Positions 1 through 8,081 are shown, numbered from the stretch's first letter. The stretch is 64,000 nucleotides of DNA from Flavobacterium sp. (GCA_029946065.1 JAQSDU010000014.1:243260-307259), one strand, 5' to 3'. A program made the numbers and translations. Notes: generated by a model from the letters alone, not told the origin.

Positions 1-62
1 ACCGCTACATCCAGTTTTGGGTAATATTGGAACGCGGATAACGCAGATTTACGCTCATGACC
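1..62 (+). repeat. Direct repeat, copy 1 (62 bp)
   Basis: Bases 1-62 recur at 308-369 with a single mismatch (c at 56, g at 363). The copy touches the window edge, so the true repeat may be longer. It contains the words GCGGATAACGCAGATTTACG, which also occur in inverted, partly scrambled form around 252-292. Confidence 0.9.
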
Positions 63-251
63 GCAGATTGGTATGGTTAATATTAATGCGCCCAACGGGT
101 TAATAATACTATTTTAGAATAAATTAACCGTGTAAATTTGTTAAATCCGTTTCATCTGTGTGCCATTAAATGTTTCCTGAAGTAAGTCAACAGCGGTGTA
201 ATTCAATTTGAATTGTTTTCAGCTACCTGTATTGTTTTTTTCTTTTCAAAA

Positions 252-292
252 TCCGCGTAAATCTGCGATGATCCGCATCATCCGCGTTCCAA
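252..292 (-). repeat. Inverted partial copy of the GCGGAT / GCAGATTTACG words
   Basis: This stretch reads as the reverse complement of the core of the flanking direct repeat, with an extra 'gatgatccgcat' insertion. Together with 1-62 and 308-369 it makes an imperfect cruciform-capable island. No coding potential is visible. Confidence 0.6.
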
Positions 293-307
293 TTTCTAAA
301 TTCAGGC

Positions 308-369
308 ACCGCTACATCCAGTTTTGGGTAATATTGGAACGCGGATAACGCAGATTTACGCTGATGACC
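308..369 (+). repeat. Direct repeat, copy 2 (62 bp)
   Basis: Second copy of the sequence at 1-62, offset by 307 bases and differing at one base. It ends where the inverted REP-like pair begins a few bases later. The region 1-574 otherwise contains no gene that I can support. Confidence 0.9.
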
Positions 370-380
370 ACTAGGCTGCC

Positions 381-498
381 CAAAGTCTCCCAACTTTGAG
401 CTACTTTTATCATCAAAAGTCTGTAAAATAATCTTCTTAATTTACGGAGTGTTTAAAAAACTTGCAATTATATTGTTGCTCAAAGTCGGGAGACTTTG
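381..498. repeat. Pair of inverted REP-like hairpins
   Basis: The unit at 381-401 and the unit at 478-498 are reverse complements over 21 bases with one mismatch. Each unit is itself a hairpin: the right one is CAAAGTC-GGGA-GACTTTG, the left one a slightly degenerate version. About 76 bases lie between them. This is the architecture of bacterial REP/BIME elements mobilised in trans by Y1 (REP-associated) transposases; no such transposase is present in the window. Confidence 0.7.
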
Positions 499-562
499 CG
501 CGGCGGTTTATACAGATGGCTGCAATTATTCCGTAACGTTTCCATTGAACGGTATTTTTTCA

Positions 563-570
563 TAAATTTG
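563..570 (+). promoter_or_regulatory. Bacteroidota -7 element TAAATTTG
   Basis: Matches the TAnnTTTG consensus and ends 4 bases before the mntA start codon. No well-spaced -33 TTG is seen, so the transcript would be nearly leaderless or the match is accidental. Confidence 0.4.
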
Positions 571-574
571 GAAT

Positions 575-874
575 ATGAATGTAGTAGAAAAACATATTCT
601 AGAATTTACCTCCCTTTGTAATATATATAAAGTAGAGAAGATATATCTTTTTGGTTCGGCTTTAAGTCCTGATTTTAAAGAAACTAGTGATATTGATTTC
701 TTAGTTCAATTTAAGATTTCGGAAATTGGTGATTATTTTGATAATTATCTTGATTTTAAAGAAAGCTTAATTGCGCTGTTCGATAGAGAAGTTGATTTAC
801 TTGAAGAGCAATCTTTGCGAAATCCTATTTTAATAAACTCCATAAACAAATCAAAGGAACTCGTATATGGATGA
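575..874 (+). CDS. mntA: MntA-like minimal nucleotidyltransferase (antitoxin)
   Basis: A 99-residue protein with the nucleotidyltransferase signature GSx10DxD: GS at residues 27-28 followed, after ten residues, by the DID metal-binding triad. Family members of this size pair with HEPN-domain HepT RNases; MntA neutralises HepT by adding AMP to a tyrosine of the HepT RX4HXY motif (known for the type VII family). The gene overlaps the start of a HepT-like frame by eight bases, the usual operon layout. The frame is intact. Because its partner is frameshifted, the antitoxin may now be free of its target, or may be regulating a HepT encoded elsewhere. Confidence 0.85.
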   Translation: MNVVEKHILEFTSLCNIYKVEKIYLFGSALSPDFKETSDIDFLVQFKISEIGDYFDNYLDFKESLIALFDREVDLLEEQSLRNPILINSINKSKELVYG

Positions 875-1215
875 ACGAATTTTAAAAATGGCTTTATGAC
901 GTAAAATTATCAATAGAAGAAATTGATAGTTTTTTCGAAGGTCAAGAAAAAAATCTTTACAAATATAAAAACAGTTTAATCCTGAAACGCGCTGTTGAAA
1001 GAAATTTGGAAATTATTGGTGAAGCAATAAACAGAATTAAATTACGTGATTCGGAATTTCTAAATAATATTTCAGAAGCAAAATCAATAATTGGATTACG
1101 CAATCATGTAATTCATTCGTATGATAATATTTCTGATGAAAGCATTTGGTCAATTTTGACAAATCATCTTCCAAAGCTAAAAGTAGAAGTCGAAAATCTT
1201 ATAAATAAGACATAA
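867..1215 (+). pseudogene. hepT: HepT-like HEPN ribonuclease toxin, frameshifted
   Basis: The ATG at 867 opens a frame that reads MDERILKMAL and stops at 897-899. Removing one A from the A5 run at 884-888 restores an uninterrupted frame continuing as KWLYDVKLSIEEI and ending at 1215, giving about 115 residues, the normal HepT length. The downstream part carries the catalytic RX4HXY motif (RNHVIHSY). So the gene is a full-length HepT apart from one extra base in a homopolymer. It could be a genuine inactivating mutation, a phase-variable or slippage-decoded tract, or an assembly error. A shorter product from a TTG at 1006 would keep the RX4HXY motif but lose the N-terminal helices. Confidence 0.8.
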
Positions 1216-1360
1216 CAGCAGCCAACATTGACGAAATTGCGGCACACTTGTAGAAATTGAACCAGTTTTTTTCATAACTTCGTTTGCGGTCACCGAAAGT
1301 ACTCGGCTTCGAAATTATTTGTGCAGCTTTGTGTATGAACTGAGGTTCTTTATTATAAAA

Positions 1361-1382
1361 AAATCCGCCATAAAGCGGATTT
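1361..1382 (-). terminator. Rho-independent terminator
   Basis: Stem AAATCCGC / GCGGATTT with a six-base loop. On the minus strand it is followed by a run of T, placing it just after the outer-membrane protein gene that ends at 1411. Confidence 0.75.
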
Positions 1383-1410
1383 AATTTTACCTATTATTTT
1401 GTTACATCTA

Positions 1411-2019
1411 TTATTTAAGCAAAAAATTAACGCCTACATTAATACTTCCTCTTTTGTTTCGAGTATCATAACTAGTGCCTTTGAGTACATTCGACAAACC
1501 ATCGGCTTCTTCAAGTTCGATAGAGATTTTTGCTTGATTTGAAACTGGAATTTTTACGCCAACACCATAAGAAATACCAAAATCTGTACTTTTAAAAGCG
1601 TATTTCAAATCTGTATCAAGTGCGGTATCTTTTGCGCTTAATAAAAATCCAACATAAGGACCAAAATTAAGGTACCAGTTTTTCTTTTTACCAAAATGCC
1701 AGTTTGCCATTACCGGAACGGTCAGATAATTGATATTGATATCTGTAGGATAGTCATTGGTGCCATCGGTAATGTAATCATTATCATAGCCTTTTTGGTC
1801 ATAAATGAGCTTCCCTTTAAGACTCCAACTACTGTTAAAAAAATAATCGGCAGCAAACCCAACATTAAAACCTTCTCCAGTGTCAAAATCGCCATCATCA
1901 GTTCCAATAGTCGAAAAATTGTAACCAACATTTACGCCAAACTCGACTGCTCCCTTTGATTGTGCATTAACCGTCGTTAATCCAAAAAAGACGCCTACAG
2001 CAATAAATAACTTTTTCAT
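1411..2019 (-). CDS. Outer-membrane beta-barrel protein (PorT-like porin family)
   Basis: A 202-residue protein with a signal peptide ending near TVNAQ (residue 20) and then alternating aromatic and glycine-rich strands typical of the small eight-stranded OMP_b-brl_2 barrels of Bacteroidota. Recognisable strand pairs include GVNVGYNFS, FNVGFAADYFF and the C-terminal RGSINVGVNFLLK, which ends near an aromatic/hydrophobic residue as barrels do. Location would be the outer membrane; substrate unknown. It is transcribed alone: the upstream spacer has a TATGTTTG element and a hairpin follows the stop codon. A second, broken member of the same family lies at 27339-27995. Confidence 0.75.
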   Translation of the reverse strand: MKKLFIAVGVFFGLTTVNAQSKGAVEFGVNVGYNFSTIGTDDGDFDTGEGFNVGFAADYFFNSSWSLKGKLIYDQKGYDNDYITDGTNDYPTDININYLTVPVMANWHFGKKKNWYLNFGPYVGFLLSAKDTALDTDLKYAFKSTDFGISYGVGVKIPVSNQAKISIELEEADGLSNVLKGTSYDTRNKRGSINVGVNFLLK

Positions 2020-2041
2020 TTTTGTTTTTTTTTAGTTTTAG

Positions 2042-2049
2042 CAAACATA
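2042..2049 (-). promoter_or_regulatory. -7 element TATGTTTG
   Basis: Reverse complement of CAAACATA; matches TAnnTTTG and lies about 22 bases upstream of the barrel-protein ATG at 2019. A CAA (-33 TTG on the minus strand) is 25 bases away, slightly beyond the usual spacing. Confidence 0.5.
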
Positions 2050-2101
2050 ATAAATTAATAAATCGATTTTGACACAAATCAGATTTTAACTAAAGTAAAC
2101 T

Positions 2102-3229
2102 TTACAACGATTGCAATGCTGTGACCAAATCATCAATATCCTCTTTCGTATTAAAATGACTAAAGGAAATACGCAAACTCGGCTGCTTGATCGCTTCCTC
2201 AGAAAGCATCTCTGCCAAAACATGCGATGGTTTTATACTTCCGGACTGACAGGCACTTCCGCGTGAAACGGCGATACCCTTCATATCCAAGTGAAAAAGT
2301 ATCATAATGGTTTTTTCTTCCGAAAAAGGCAGCAAAACATTCAGTATATTATAAAAAGTAGCTTCAAAATTACCATTGGCTGTCGTTCCCGGAAAATGGG
2401 TTTGTAATTGCGAAAAAGCATATTCTTTTAATTCAAAAATATAGTTTTTTTCTGTTGTAAGATGCCCATAAGACAATTCTAAAGCTTTCGCCATACCAAC
2501 GATATTGTGCACAGATTCCGTTCCCGGACGCAAACCTTTTTCCTGTTCGCCTCCGTAAAATAAAGGATTTATTAAAAGTCCTTTTCGGATGAATGCAAAT
2601 CCGATACCTTTAGGTCCATGGAATTTATGGGCACTTGCGGTTAAAAAATCAATTGGAAGTTGTTGTAAATCGAATGTCGTTTTGCCAACAGATTGTACAG
2701 TATCCGAATGAAAATAGGCATGATATTGCTTGCAAATTTTGGCTGTAGCTTGCAAATCGATTACAACACCGGTTTCATTATTGACATGCATCAGCGAAAC
2801 AAGCGTCGGAATTCCATCTGAAAGTAAGGCTGTTAAATCGCTCAAATCGATGGTGCCATTTGGTTTTATGCGAAGATATTCGACTGAAAATCCATATTCT
2901 TTCTGAATTTTCTCTATCGCATGCAATACCGCATGATGCTCAATTTTTGTTGTAATGATGCGTTGTACTTTCAAATCTTTCACGGCGGTGCGCAAGATCC
3001 AATTATTGGCTTCTGTGGCTCCTGAAGTAAAGATGATTTCTTGTGCGGTGCAGTTGAGATGCTTGGCGATGGCTTTGCGGGAAAGTTCGAGATTGTTCTT
3101 GGCAGTGCGCCCAAAACTGTGTGTTGACGACGGATTTCCATAATCTTCAGTCATTATTTTGACCATTTCTTGAATGACTTCAGGGCGCATCTGTGTCGTA
3201 GCGGCGTTATCGAGGTAAACTTTTTTCAT
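2102..3229 (-). CDS. Cysteine desulfurase (IscS/NifS family)
   Basis: PLP-dependent enzyme releasing sulfur from cysteine as enzyme-bound persulfide for Fe-S cluster or tRNA thiolation. The start is set at the ATG giving MKKVYLDNAATT, the canonical N-terminus; an upstream in-frame start would add eight unsupported residues. Visible motifs are the cofactor-stacking histidine in KIEHHAVLHA, the Schiff-base lysine in SAHKFHGPKG, and the mobile catalytic cysteine in SRGSACQSG followed by PSHVL, as in the IscS/NifS group rather than SufS. Length is 375 residues, close to the usual 380-400. No iscU or other assembly gene is adjacent, so the sulfur acceptor cannot be inferred. Confidence 0.88.
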   Translation of the reverse strand: MKKVYLDNAATTQMRPEVIQEMVKIMTEDYGNPSSTHSFGRTAKNNLELSRKAIAKHLNCTAQEIIFTSGATEANNWILRTAVKDLKVQRIITTKIEHHAVLHAIEKIQKEYGFSVEYLRIKPNGTIDLSDLTALLSDGIPTLVSLMHVNNETGVVIDLQATAKICKQYHAYFHSDTVQSVGKTTFDLQQLPIDFLTASAHKFHGPKGIGFAFIRKGLLINPLFYGGEQEKGLRPGTESVHNIVGMAKALELSYGHLTTEKNYIFELKEYAFSQLQTHFPGTTANGNFEATFYNILNVLLPFSEEKTIMILFHLDMKGIAVSRGSACQSGSIKPSHVLAEMLSEEAIKQPSLRISFSHFNTKEDIDDLVTALQSL

Positions 3230-3234
3230 TGGTG

Positions 3235-3242
3235 CAAAGTTA
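3235..3242 (-). promoter_or_regulatory. -7 element TAACTTTG for the cysteine desulfurase gene
   Basis: Reverse complement of CAAAGTTA, ending 5 bases before the chosen ATG at 3229. It matches TAnnTTTG and supports the shorter start, because the longer reading would begin upstream of the transcript. Confidence 0.5.
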
Positions 3243-3302
3243 GTAATTTTCACTTTGTGATTTCATTGTGATAGGGCAATTCTTAATTGTCATTTTTTTG
3301 AT

Positions 3303-3310
3303 TATTTTTG
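3303..3310 (+). promoter_or_regulatory. -7 element TATTTTTG
   Basis: TAnnTTTG match about 18 bases upstream of the lipoprotein ATG at 3329. No TTG at the proper -33 distance is seen. Confidence 0.45.
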
Positions 3311-3328
3311 CGTAAATATTATTCTGCT

Positions 3329-4324
3329 ATGAAAAAATTCCTATTCCTTTTTCTCGTCGTTTTTGCACTTAATGGCTGTAATGACGGTGATTTAGAAGTT
3401 GAATCGTTTGATTTTAGTACTGTAAATACACAAAAGTGTAATTTAGGAAGTACTGATCCTACGCAATTTTACCTCTTTAAAGTAAATGGCAAAGAAGCCC
3501 TTATCATACAGATTCCTGAAGCTGACTTTCCTAACATCGTAACGCCTGAAGGCGCGCCAAGAAGTTATGATATCGCAGGTAGCATTAAAGTAATTTACAG
3601 GTTATATGACGCCGATATCAATACAGAAACGATTTGTTCAGCGATACCATCTTCAACGCCCAATGTAGTTTCAGAATGGAATGCCATCGGGGGCACTATT
3701 GAAGTTACTACCAGTGCCGTAAATCCAATAAATGAAACCACTGGCGCAACGGTAATTACCAAATACAGCCATACAATCACTTTTAAAAACATCGTTTTTG
3801 ACCGTGGTAATGGTACTGAACAAAATAATGATTCGATTACATTTGGTACATACGAAACACCTGCTTTACAACCCGTAGCCTTTGATAATATTGATATCAA
3901 CGATTGTGCGAGCAACAACTTGCTTTTCAAATACTCCGGTTTACAAGCGCTGACGCTTAATTTAGATGCTGCTACTTATGCCGATTTATTTGCCAATGAA
4001 GTAACAACAACTGATGCACCGAGAACGGCATTAATTTCAGCAACCAATAAATTGAACTACCGTGTTTTTGAAACGGGACTTACGCTCGATTATTTTTGCG
4101 CTACCACGACGCCAACTACGCCTGTTTTAAAAGAAATATGGGAAGGAGAAACCGGAGTGGATGGTGTGAGCGGCATCATCGAGGTGGAAACCACAACAAA
4201 TGGCCCCAACTTTGTGCATACGATCAGGTTTAAAAACGTGACGTACAAAAATAATGCTACAACGCCATTGGAGTTTTCGTTAGGAACCAATTATTTATTT
4301 GGAGAATTTGTAACTCCGGGATAA
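3329..4324 (+). CDS. Secreted lipoprotein of unknown function
   Basis: The protein starts MKKFLFLFLVVFALNGC, a lipoprotein signal with the cleavage cysteine at residue 17; this start is preferred over one seven codons upstream because it gives a clean signal and follows the promoter element. The 331-residue chain contains two related halves: each has a Cys-containing segment followed by a phrase of the type 'IYRLYD...T.CSAIP' or 'NYRVFETGLTLDYFCATT' and then 'GTIEVTT...HTITFKN' or 'GIIEVETTTNGPNFVHTIRFKN'. So this looks like an internal duplication of a beta-sandwich domain. No enzyme motif is visible. Likely anchored in a membrane facing the periplasm or the surface. Confidence 0.75.
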   Translation: MKKFLFLFLVVFALNGCNDGDLEVESFDFSTVNTQKCNLGSTDPTQFYLFKVNGKEALIIQIPEADFPNIVTPEGAPRSYDIAGSIKVIYRLYDADINTETICSAIPSSTPNVVSEWNAIGGTIEVTTSAVNPINETTGATVITKYSHTITFKNIVFDRGNGTEQNNDSITFGTYETPALQPVAFDNIDINDCASNNLLFKYSGLQALTLNLDAATYADLFANEVTTTDAPRTALISATNKLNYRVFETGLTLDYFCATTTPTTPVLKEIWEGETGVDGVSGIIEVETTTNGPNFVHTIRFKNVTYKNNATTPLEFSLGTNYLFGEFVTPG

Positions 4325-4345
4325 GTAAAAAATCCAAAAAATTAA

Positions 4346-4888
4346 TTAATTCTTCTGCTGCCTAATAAAAATCTCCGTGGCCCCCAATCCGTATTTTTGG
4401 TAGTTGGCATCATGAAAATCGATATTGTCATAGCGTCCTAACAAAAAATCAAGTTCCGATTTGAGTACGCCCTCACCTACACCATGGATAAAAACGATTT
4501 TCGGAATTCGGTTTTTTATGGCAAATTCTATGTGTCTCTTGGCAGTTTCTGTTTGTAAAGTCAATATTTCATAATTGTTCATCGAACGGAAATTCTTGAC
4601 CAACTTTTCAATATGTAAGTCGAATTCGGGCGCAGGAATTTCTTTGGTTTTCTTTTCTTTGACGAAGCTTCGCGGTTTTGGAATCTCTTTTTCCTTGATG
4701 ATTTGGTTTAGATTTGCACCGATATTGTAGTTGAGCTTGCTTTCCCCAATTTTCAATAGTTCTTTTGGATCGAATGCCAATTCAAAGCCATCAGTCGTCA
4801 AAACCATCACGCGATTATTGAGCACAGAGACTACAATACCGTCCATTGCTTCATCGAGCACTGTTACTTTGTCGCCTTTATTAAACAT
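4346..4888 (-). CDS. Smr-domain protein (stand-alone MutS2-type C-terminal domain)
   Basis: The 180-residue protein ends in an Smr domain, recognised by HIEFAIKNRIPKIVFIHGVG with the HGxGxG-like loop (residues about 130-145) and the downstream GATEIFIRQ strand. The N-terminal part (MFNKGDKVTVLDEAMDG) resembles a small beta-barrel domain found before Smr in Bacteroidota. Smr domains nick branched or flapped nucleic acids in MutS2 and eukaryotic BCL3-binding proteins. No MutS ATPase portion is present, so this is not MutS2 itself. It overlaps the preceding small membrane gene by eight bases on the same strand, suggesting one transcript. Confidence 0.8.
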   Translation of the reverse strand: MFNKGDKVTVLDEAMDGIVVSVLNNRVMVLTTDGFELAFDPKELLKIGESKLNYNIGANLNQIIKEKEIPKPRSFVKEKKTKEIPAPEFDLHIEKLVKNFRSMNNYEILTLQTETAKRHIEFAIKNRIPKIVFIHGVGEGVLKSELDFLLGRYDNIDFHDANYQKYGLGATEIFIRQQKN

Positions 4889-5063
4889 CGTTGTCGTTGT
4901 TTTCTTCGTGTTTACTTGGTAGTTTTGAACTTAACAGCATCATACAAATCATAAAAATGACAATACTGGCACAAGTAATATAAATATTTGGACGGTCTTT
5001 GCTTTGTTCATAAACGCCAAAAATACCGGAAATGAGCAATATAGGAATCAAGAGTTTTTTCAT
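4881..5063 (-). CDS. Small two-helix membrane protein, unknown
   Basis: A 60-residue protein starting MKKLLIPILLISGIFGVY, with a second hydrophobic segment around YITCASIVIFMICMMLL and a short acidic/asparagine tail. A TTG seven codons upstream keeps the frame open, but the ATG at 5063 is more likely. Its last codons overlap the Smr gene by eight bases, so translation is probably coupled. I do not recognise a family. Confidence 0.6.
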   Translation of the reverse strand: MKKLLIPILLISGIFGVYEQSKDRPNIYITCASIVIFMICMMLLSSKLPSKHEENNDNDV

Positions 5064-5169
5064 AAAAATAACATTGGATTTCAAAAGTAAAGAACTTTCA
5101 AAGAATAGTAGTAAACTTTAGCACAGATTCTATTTTTTTTGTAAAATTGTAAATCGAAATTAAACAATA

Positions 5170-5454
5170 GTGGCTTTAGAAAAATATATGTTGCCTTGTA
5201 TGAACAAATGGCTATTCGGTCTTGATTGTCCGGGTTGTGGTACGCAACGCGCTTTTGCATTAATATTGAAAGGCGATTTTATTGATGCTTTTTATATGTT
5301 TCCGGCAATATATACCACTATTTTCTTATTTGCTTCATTAGCGCTTAACTTTATTGACCGAAAAAGAAATTACCACAAACTGATTGTTTATGGTGCTGTA
5401 GTCAATGCGTCGATAATGATTATTGCTTATATTGTAAAAATTTTCAACCTTTAA
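5170..5454 (+). CDS. DUF2752 family small membrane protein
   Basis: A 94-residue protein with the DUF2752 hallmark LFGLDCPGCGTQRAF near residues 16-30, followed by two transmembrane segments (IYTTIFLFASLALNF and AVVNASIMIIAYIV). The start codon is GTG; an ATG six codons in is an alternative. The paired cysteines in CPGCG suggest metal or redox chemistry, but no function is established. It is followed at 25 bases by another small cysteine-motif membrane protein on the same strand, a pairing that suggests one operon. Confidence 0.8.
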   Translation: MALEKYMLPCMNKWLFGLDCPGCGTQRAFALILKGDFIDAFYMFPAIYTTIFLFASLALNFIDRKRNYHKLIVYGAVVNASIMIIAYIVKIFNL

Positions 5455-5479
5455 CCAATAACTATTTTAATTTACAATT

Positions 5480-5806
5480 ATGGAAAAACAAAAATTACCT
5501 AATGCCACCGCAGTCCTTGTACTCGGAATTTTATCTATTTTAACCTGCTGCTGTTATGGCGTTTTAGGTTTGATTTTCGGGATTATAGCAATTGTACTTG
5601 CTAAAAAAGACAAAGCCCTATACATGGAAAATCCTGAATTGTATTCTAATTATTCTAACCTAAATACTGGTAGAATTCTTGCAATTATCGGAATTTGCCT
5701 TAGTGCAGTATATTTACTGGTCAACGTTTATTTATTAGCGGTTGTTGGTCAAGAAGGCATAACAGAAATGCAACAAGAATGGATTCGCCAATTGCAAAAC
5801 AAATAA
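5480..5806 (+). CDS. CCC-motif membrane protein (DUF4190-like)
   Basis: The 108-residue protein has a first membrane helix containing ILTCCCYGVLGLIFGI and a second around ILAIIGICLSAVYLLVN, separated by a hydrophilic loop. The triple cysteine inside the first helix is the namesake feature of small CCC-motif membrane proteins in Bacteroidota. It lies directly downstream of the DUF2752 gene. A strong hairpin follows the stop codon. Function unknown. Confidence 0.7.
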   Translation: MEKQKLPNATAVLVLGILSILTCCCYGVLGLIFGIIAIVLAKKDKALYMENPELYSNYSNLNTGRILAIIGICLSAVYLLVNVYLLAVVGQEGITEMQQEWIRQLQNK

Positions 5807-5825
5807 TAGATTGCTATTAAAACAG

Positions 5826-5849
5826 AAAATCCGCTTTACAGCGGATTTT
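5826..5849. terminator. Bidirectional terminator
   Basis: Perfect ten-base stem AAAATCCGCT / AGCGGATTTT around a TTAC loop with A and T tracts on either side. It separates the plus-strand DUF2752/CCC pair from the minus-strand aminotransferase gene ending at 5851. Confidence 0.9.
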
Positions 5850-5850
5850 T

Positions 5851-7095
5851 TTATTGCTCAAATGTTCGTAATGTTTCTATAATAATTCCAACACAATCCA
5901 GCAATTGTGCTTCATTCATAACCAAAGGCGGCGCAAAACGAATGATATTGCCGTGGGTTGGTTTTGCCAGCAAGCCATTTTCGGCAAGCTTCATACAAAT
6001 ATCCCAAGCTGTTGAACTGTCTTCCGTATCATTGATTACAATGGCATTCAGCAAACCTTTTCCTCTTACCAAAGTGGCAATGCTGGATGTATGCACGAAT
6101 TCGCCAATCTTACTCCTAAAAATACGGCCAAGATATTCAGCATTTTCGGCAAGCGCTTCTTCTCTTACGACTTCAAGCGCTGCAACCGCTACAACCGCCG
6201 CTAATGGATTGCCTCCAAAAGTAGAACCGTGCTGTCCGGGTTTGATAACATTCATAATCGGATCATTCGCCAAAACGGCGGAAACGGGATAAACGCCTCC
6301 TGAAATCGCTTTTCCTAAAATTAGAATGTCTGGTTTTACATTTTCGTGGTCCACGGCGAGTAATTTTCCGGTTCTTGCGATTCCGGTTTGCACTTCGTCG
6401 GCAATGAATAATACATTATGCTGTTCGCACAACGCTTTTGCCTTCGCTAGATATCCTTCTGAAGGTACGTAAACACCTGCTTCACCCTGAATTGGTTCTA
6501 CCAGAAAACCGGCAATATTTTTTGTTGATGCTAACGCTTTTTCTAAAGCGTCAATGTCGTCATAAGCGATTTTTATAAATCCTGCGGTATATGGTCCGAA
6601 GTTTTTGCGTGCATTTTCGTCATTGGAAAACGAAATAATTGTGGTCGTTCTTCCATGAAAATTGCCTTCACAAACGATGATTTGTGCTTGTTGTTCTTCG
6701 ATACCTTTAACTTCATAAGCCCATTTTCGACAAAGTTTTAAGGCAGTTTCAACTGCTTCGGCACCAGTATTCATTGGCAAAACCTTATCAAAACCAAAAT
6801 ATTCGGTCAGAAATTTTTCATAAGGACCTAACTGGTCGTTGTAAAATGCACGGGAAGTAAGCGTCAACATTTGCGCCTGCTCTATAAGTGCGTTGATGAT
6901 TTTTGGATGACAATGGCCTTGGTTTACGGCAGAATATGCAGAAAGAAAATCGTAATATTTTTTCCCTTCGACATCCCATACATAAACGCCTTCGCCCCTA
7001 CTCAAAACTACCGGAAGCGGATGGTAATTATGTGCTCCGTATTTGTTTTCAGCAGCGATTATGGCTTCTGAACTGATTTTTTCTAAAACTGACAT
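5851..7095 (-). CDS. rocD: Ornithine--oxo-acid aminotransferase
   Basis: Class-III PLP aminotransferase converting ornithine plus 2-oxoglutarate to glutamate-5-semialdehyde and glutamate (arginine breakdown, proline link). The 414 residues match the family length. Diagnostic segments are [19 protein letters not shown] and [17 protein letters not shown] near the N-terminus, [18 protein letters not shown], the cofactor-binding [15 protein letters not shown], and the Schiff-base lysine in [27 protein letters not shown] is the conserved C-terminal-side PLP phosphate contact. It is monocistronic, with a TATTTTTG element about 71 bases upstream. Confidence 0.95.
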   Translation of the reverse strand: MSVLEKISSEAIIAAENKYGAHNYHPLPVVLSRGEGVYVWDVEGKKYYDFLSAYSAVNQGHCHPKIINALIEQAQMLTLTSRAFYNDQLGPYEKFLTEYFGFDKVLPMNTGAEAVETALKLCRKWAYEVKGIEEQQAQIIVCEGNFHGRTTTIISFSNDENARKNFGPYTAGFIKIAYDDIDALEKALASTKNIAGFLVEPIQGEAGVYVPSEGYLAKAKALCEQHNVLFIADEVQTGIARTGKLLAVDHENVKPDILILGKAISGGVYPVSAVLANDPIMNVIKPGQHGSTFGGNPLAAVVAVAALEVVREEALAENAEYLGRIFRSKIGEFVHTSSIATLVRGKGLLNAIVINDTEDSSTAWDICMKLAENGLLAKPTHGNIIRFAPPLVMNEAQLLDCVGIIIETLRTFEQ

Positions 7096-7165
7096 TGTAA
7101 ATTTTTTTGAAGTATGTTTTTTTTACAATTCCTTCTTTACGGAGAGAAATCATCCAAATTTGAAG

Positions 7166-7173
7166 CAAAAATA
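7166..7173 (-). promoter_or_regulatory. -7 element TATTTTTG upstream of rocD
   Basis: Reverse complement of CAAAAATA, matching TAnnTTTG, about 71 bases upstream of the rocD ATG. This would leave a long AT-rich leader. Confidence 0.45.
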
Positions 7174-7289
7174 ACGATTTAATTGCGGATTTAATAATTT
7201 TATGCAAGAAAAAAATATAGCAATGGACACATCAATTATACCGTTTATGTGCCTTTGCAATTCTTTTGTGCCTTTTGTGGCATAATATC

Positions 7290-7991
7290 TCAGTTTTTGA
7301 TTTTCGTCAAAATATCATTCATCATTTCAATCTGCACTTTTTGGATTTCAATGAGTTCTTTTTGCTGGTGCATGATCAAATGATCGAGTTTTTCATGCAA
7401 AATCCTGATTTCCATTTCCGATTTCAGGTTGATCATATAATCTTTTTTAGAACGTTCGCGGTCTTTTTCCTCCTGACGGTTCTGGCTCATCATGATGACC
7501 GGTGCTTGTAACGCGGCGAGACAGGATAAGATTAAATTCAATAAAATAAACGGATAAGGGTCAAATCCTTTGTTGGAAAGCAAGTAAATATTGGCAGCAA
7601 TCCAAAGCAAAATAAAAACCCCAAATGTGATAATAAATGTCCAGCTTCCGCCGAAAGATGCAACTTTATCTGCGACTTTTTGTCCTAGTGTAAAATCACC
7701 ATGATCTTCTTCTAAGTCTGTTGATAAAAGTGTTTCCGATTTCAATGCCTCTAGAACGGTAGATTCTAAATCTGAAAGTGCACCAACTTCTTTTGAAAGA
7801 TAATCGACGATATATTTCTCCCTGTAAATATTCATTTCCGCAACAGCGATATTGGAATCCGTTGTGAAATCGGGAAAATCTTTTTGTATCAAATCCAATA
7901 CTGGACAACTGATCGCACTTCCGGGAACCCTTTGTGATTCTGGATATTCTTTGCCCGATATGGTGCTTGTAAATAATTGTTTGCTTTTCAT
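7290..7991 (-). CDS. DUF1003 family membrane protein
   Basis: Start set at the ATG giving MKSKQLFTSTISGKEYPESQ, since the longer frame adds a hydrophobic stretch with no homologous feel. In 233 residues there is an N-terminal soluble domain with two short conserved strands (YPESQRVPGSAI and CPVLDLIQ), then the DUF1003 core: GSWTFIITFGVFILLWIAAN, a short loop FDPYPFILLNLILS, and a second helix ending with the signature QAPVIMMSQNRQ. The C-terminus (residues 180-233) is a long charged helix likely to form a coiled coil. Inner-membrane location is inferred; function is not established. Confidence 0.85.
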   Translation of the reverse strand: MKSKQLFTSTISGKEYPESQRVPGSAISCPVLDLIQKDFPDFTTDSNIAVAEMNIYREKYIVDYLSKEVGALSDLESTVLEALKSETLLSTDLEEDHGDFTLGQKVADKVASFGGSWTFIITFGVFILLWIAANIYLLSNKGFDPYPFILLNLILSCLAALQAPVIMMSQNRQEEKDRERSKKDYMINLKSEMEIRILHEKLDHLIMHQQKELIEIQKVQIEMMNDILTKIKN

Positions 7992-8033
7992 CAGTAGTAT
8001 TTTTAGTAAATATACGAAGTTATAAAACCAAAA

Positions 8034-8064
8034 AAACCTCATCCGTTATGGTCGAATGAGGTTT
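8034..8064 (-). terminator. Terminator after osmC
   Basis: Stem AAACCTCAT / ATGAGGTTT with a 13-base loop; on the minus strand a T run follows. It ends the osmC transcript and isolates it from the DUF1003 gene. Confidence 0.8.
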
Positions 8065-8081
8065 TGGTGGCTTAGATTATT

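Noticed and set aside
1006..1215. A separate short gene starting at a TTG at 1006
   Set aside because: The sequence is the C-terminal part of HepT and joins perfectly to the upstream part once one base is removed, so a frameshifted HepT is the simpler reading.
1216..1354. Short frames in the gap after hepT
   Set aside because: None has a convincing start, length or codon pattern; the stretch before the terminator appears to be untranslated.
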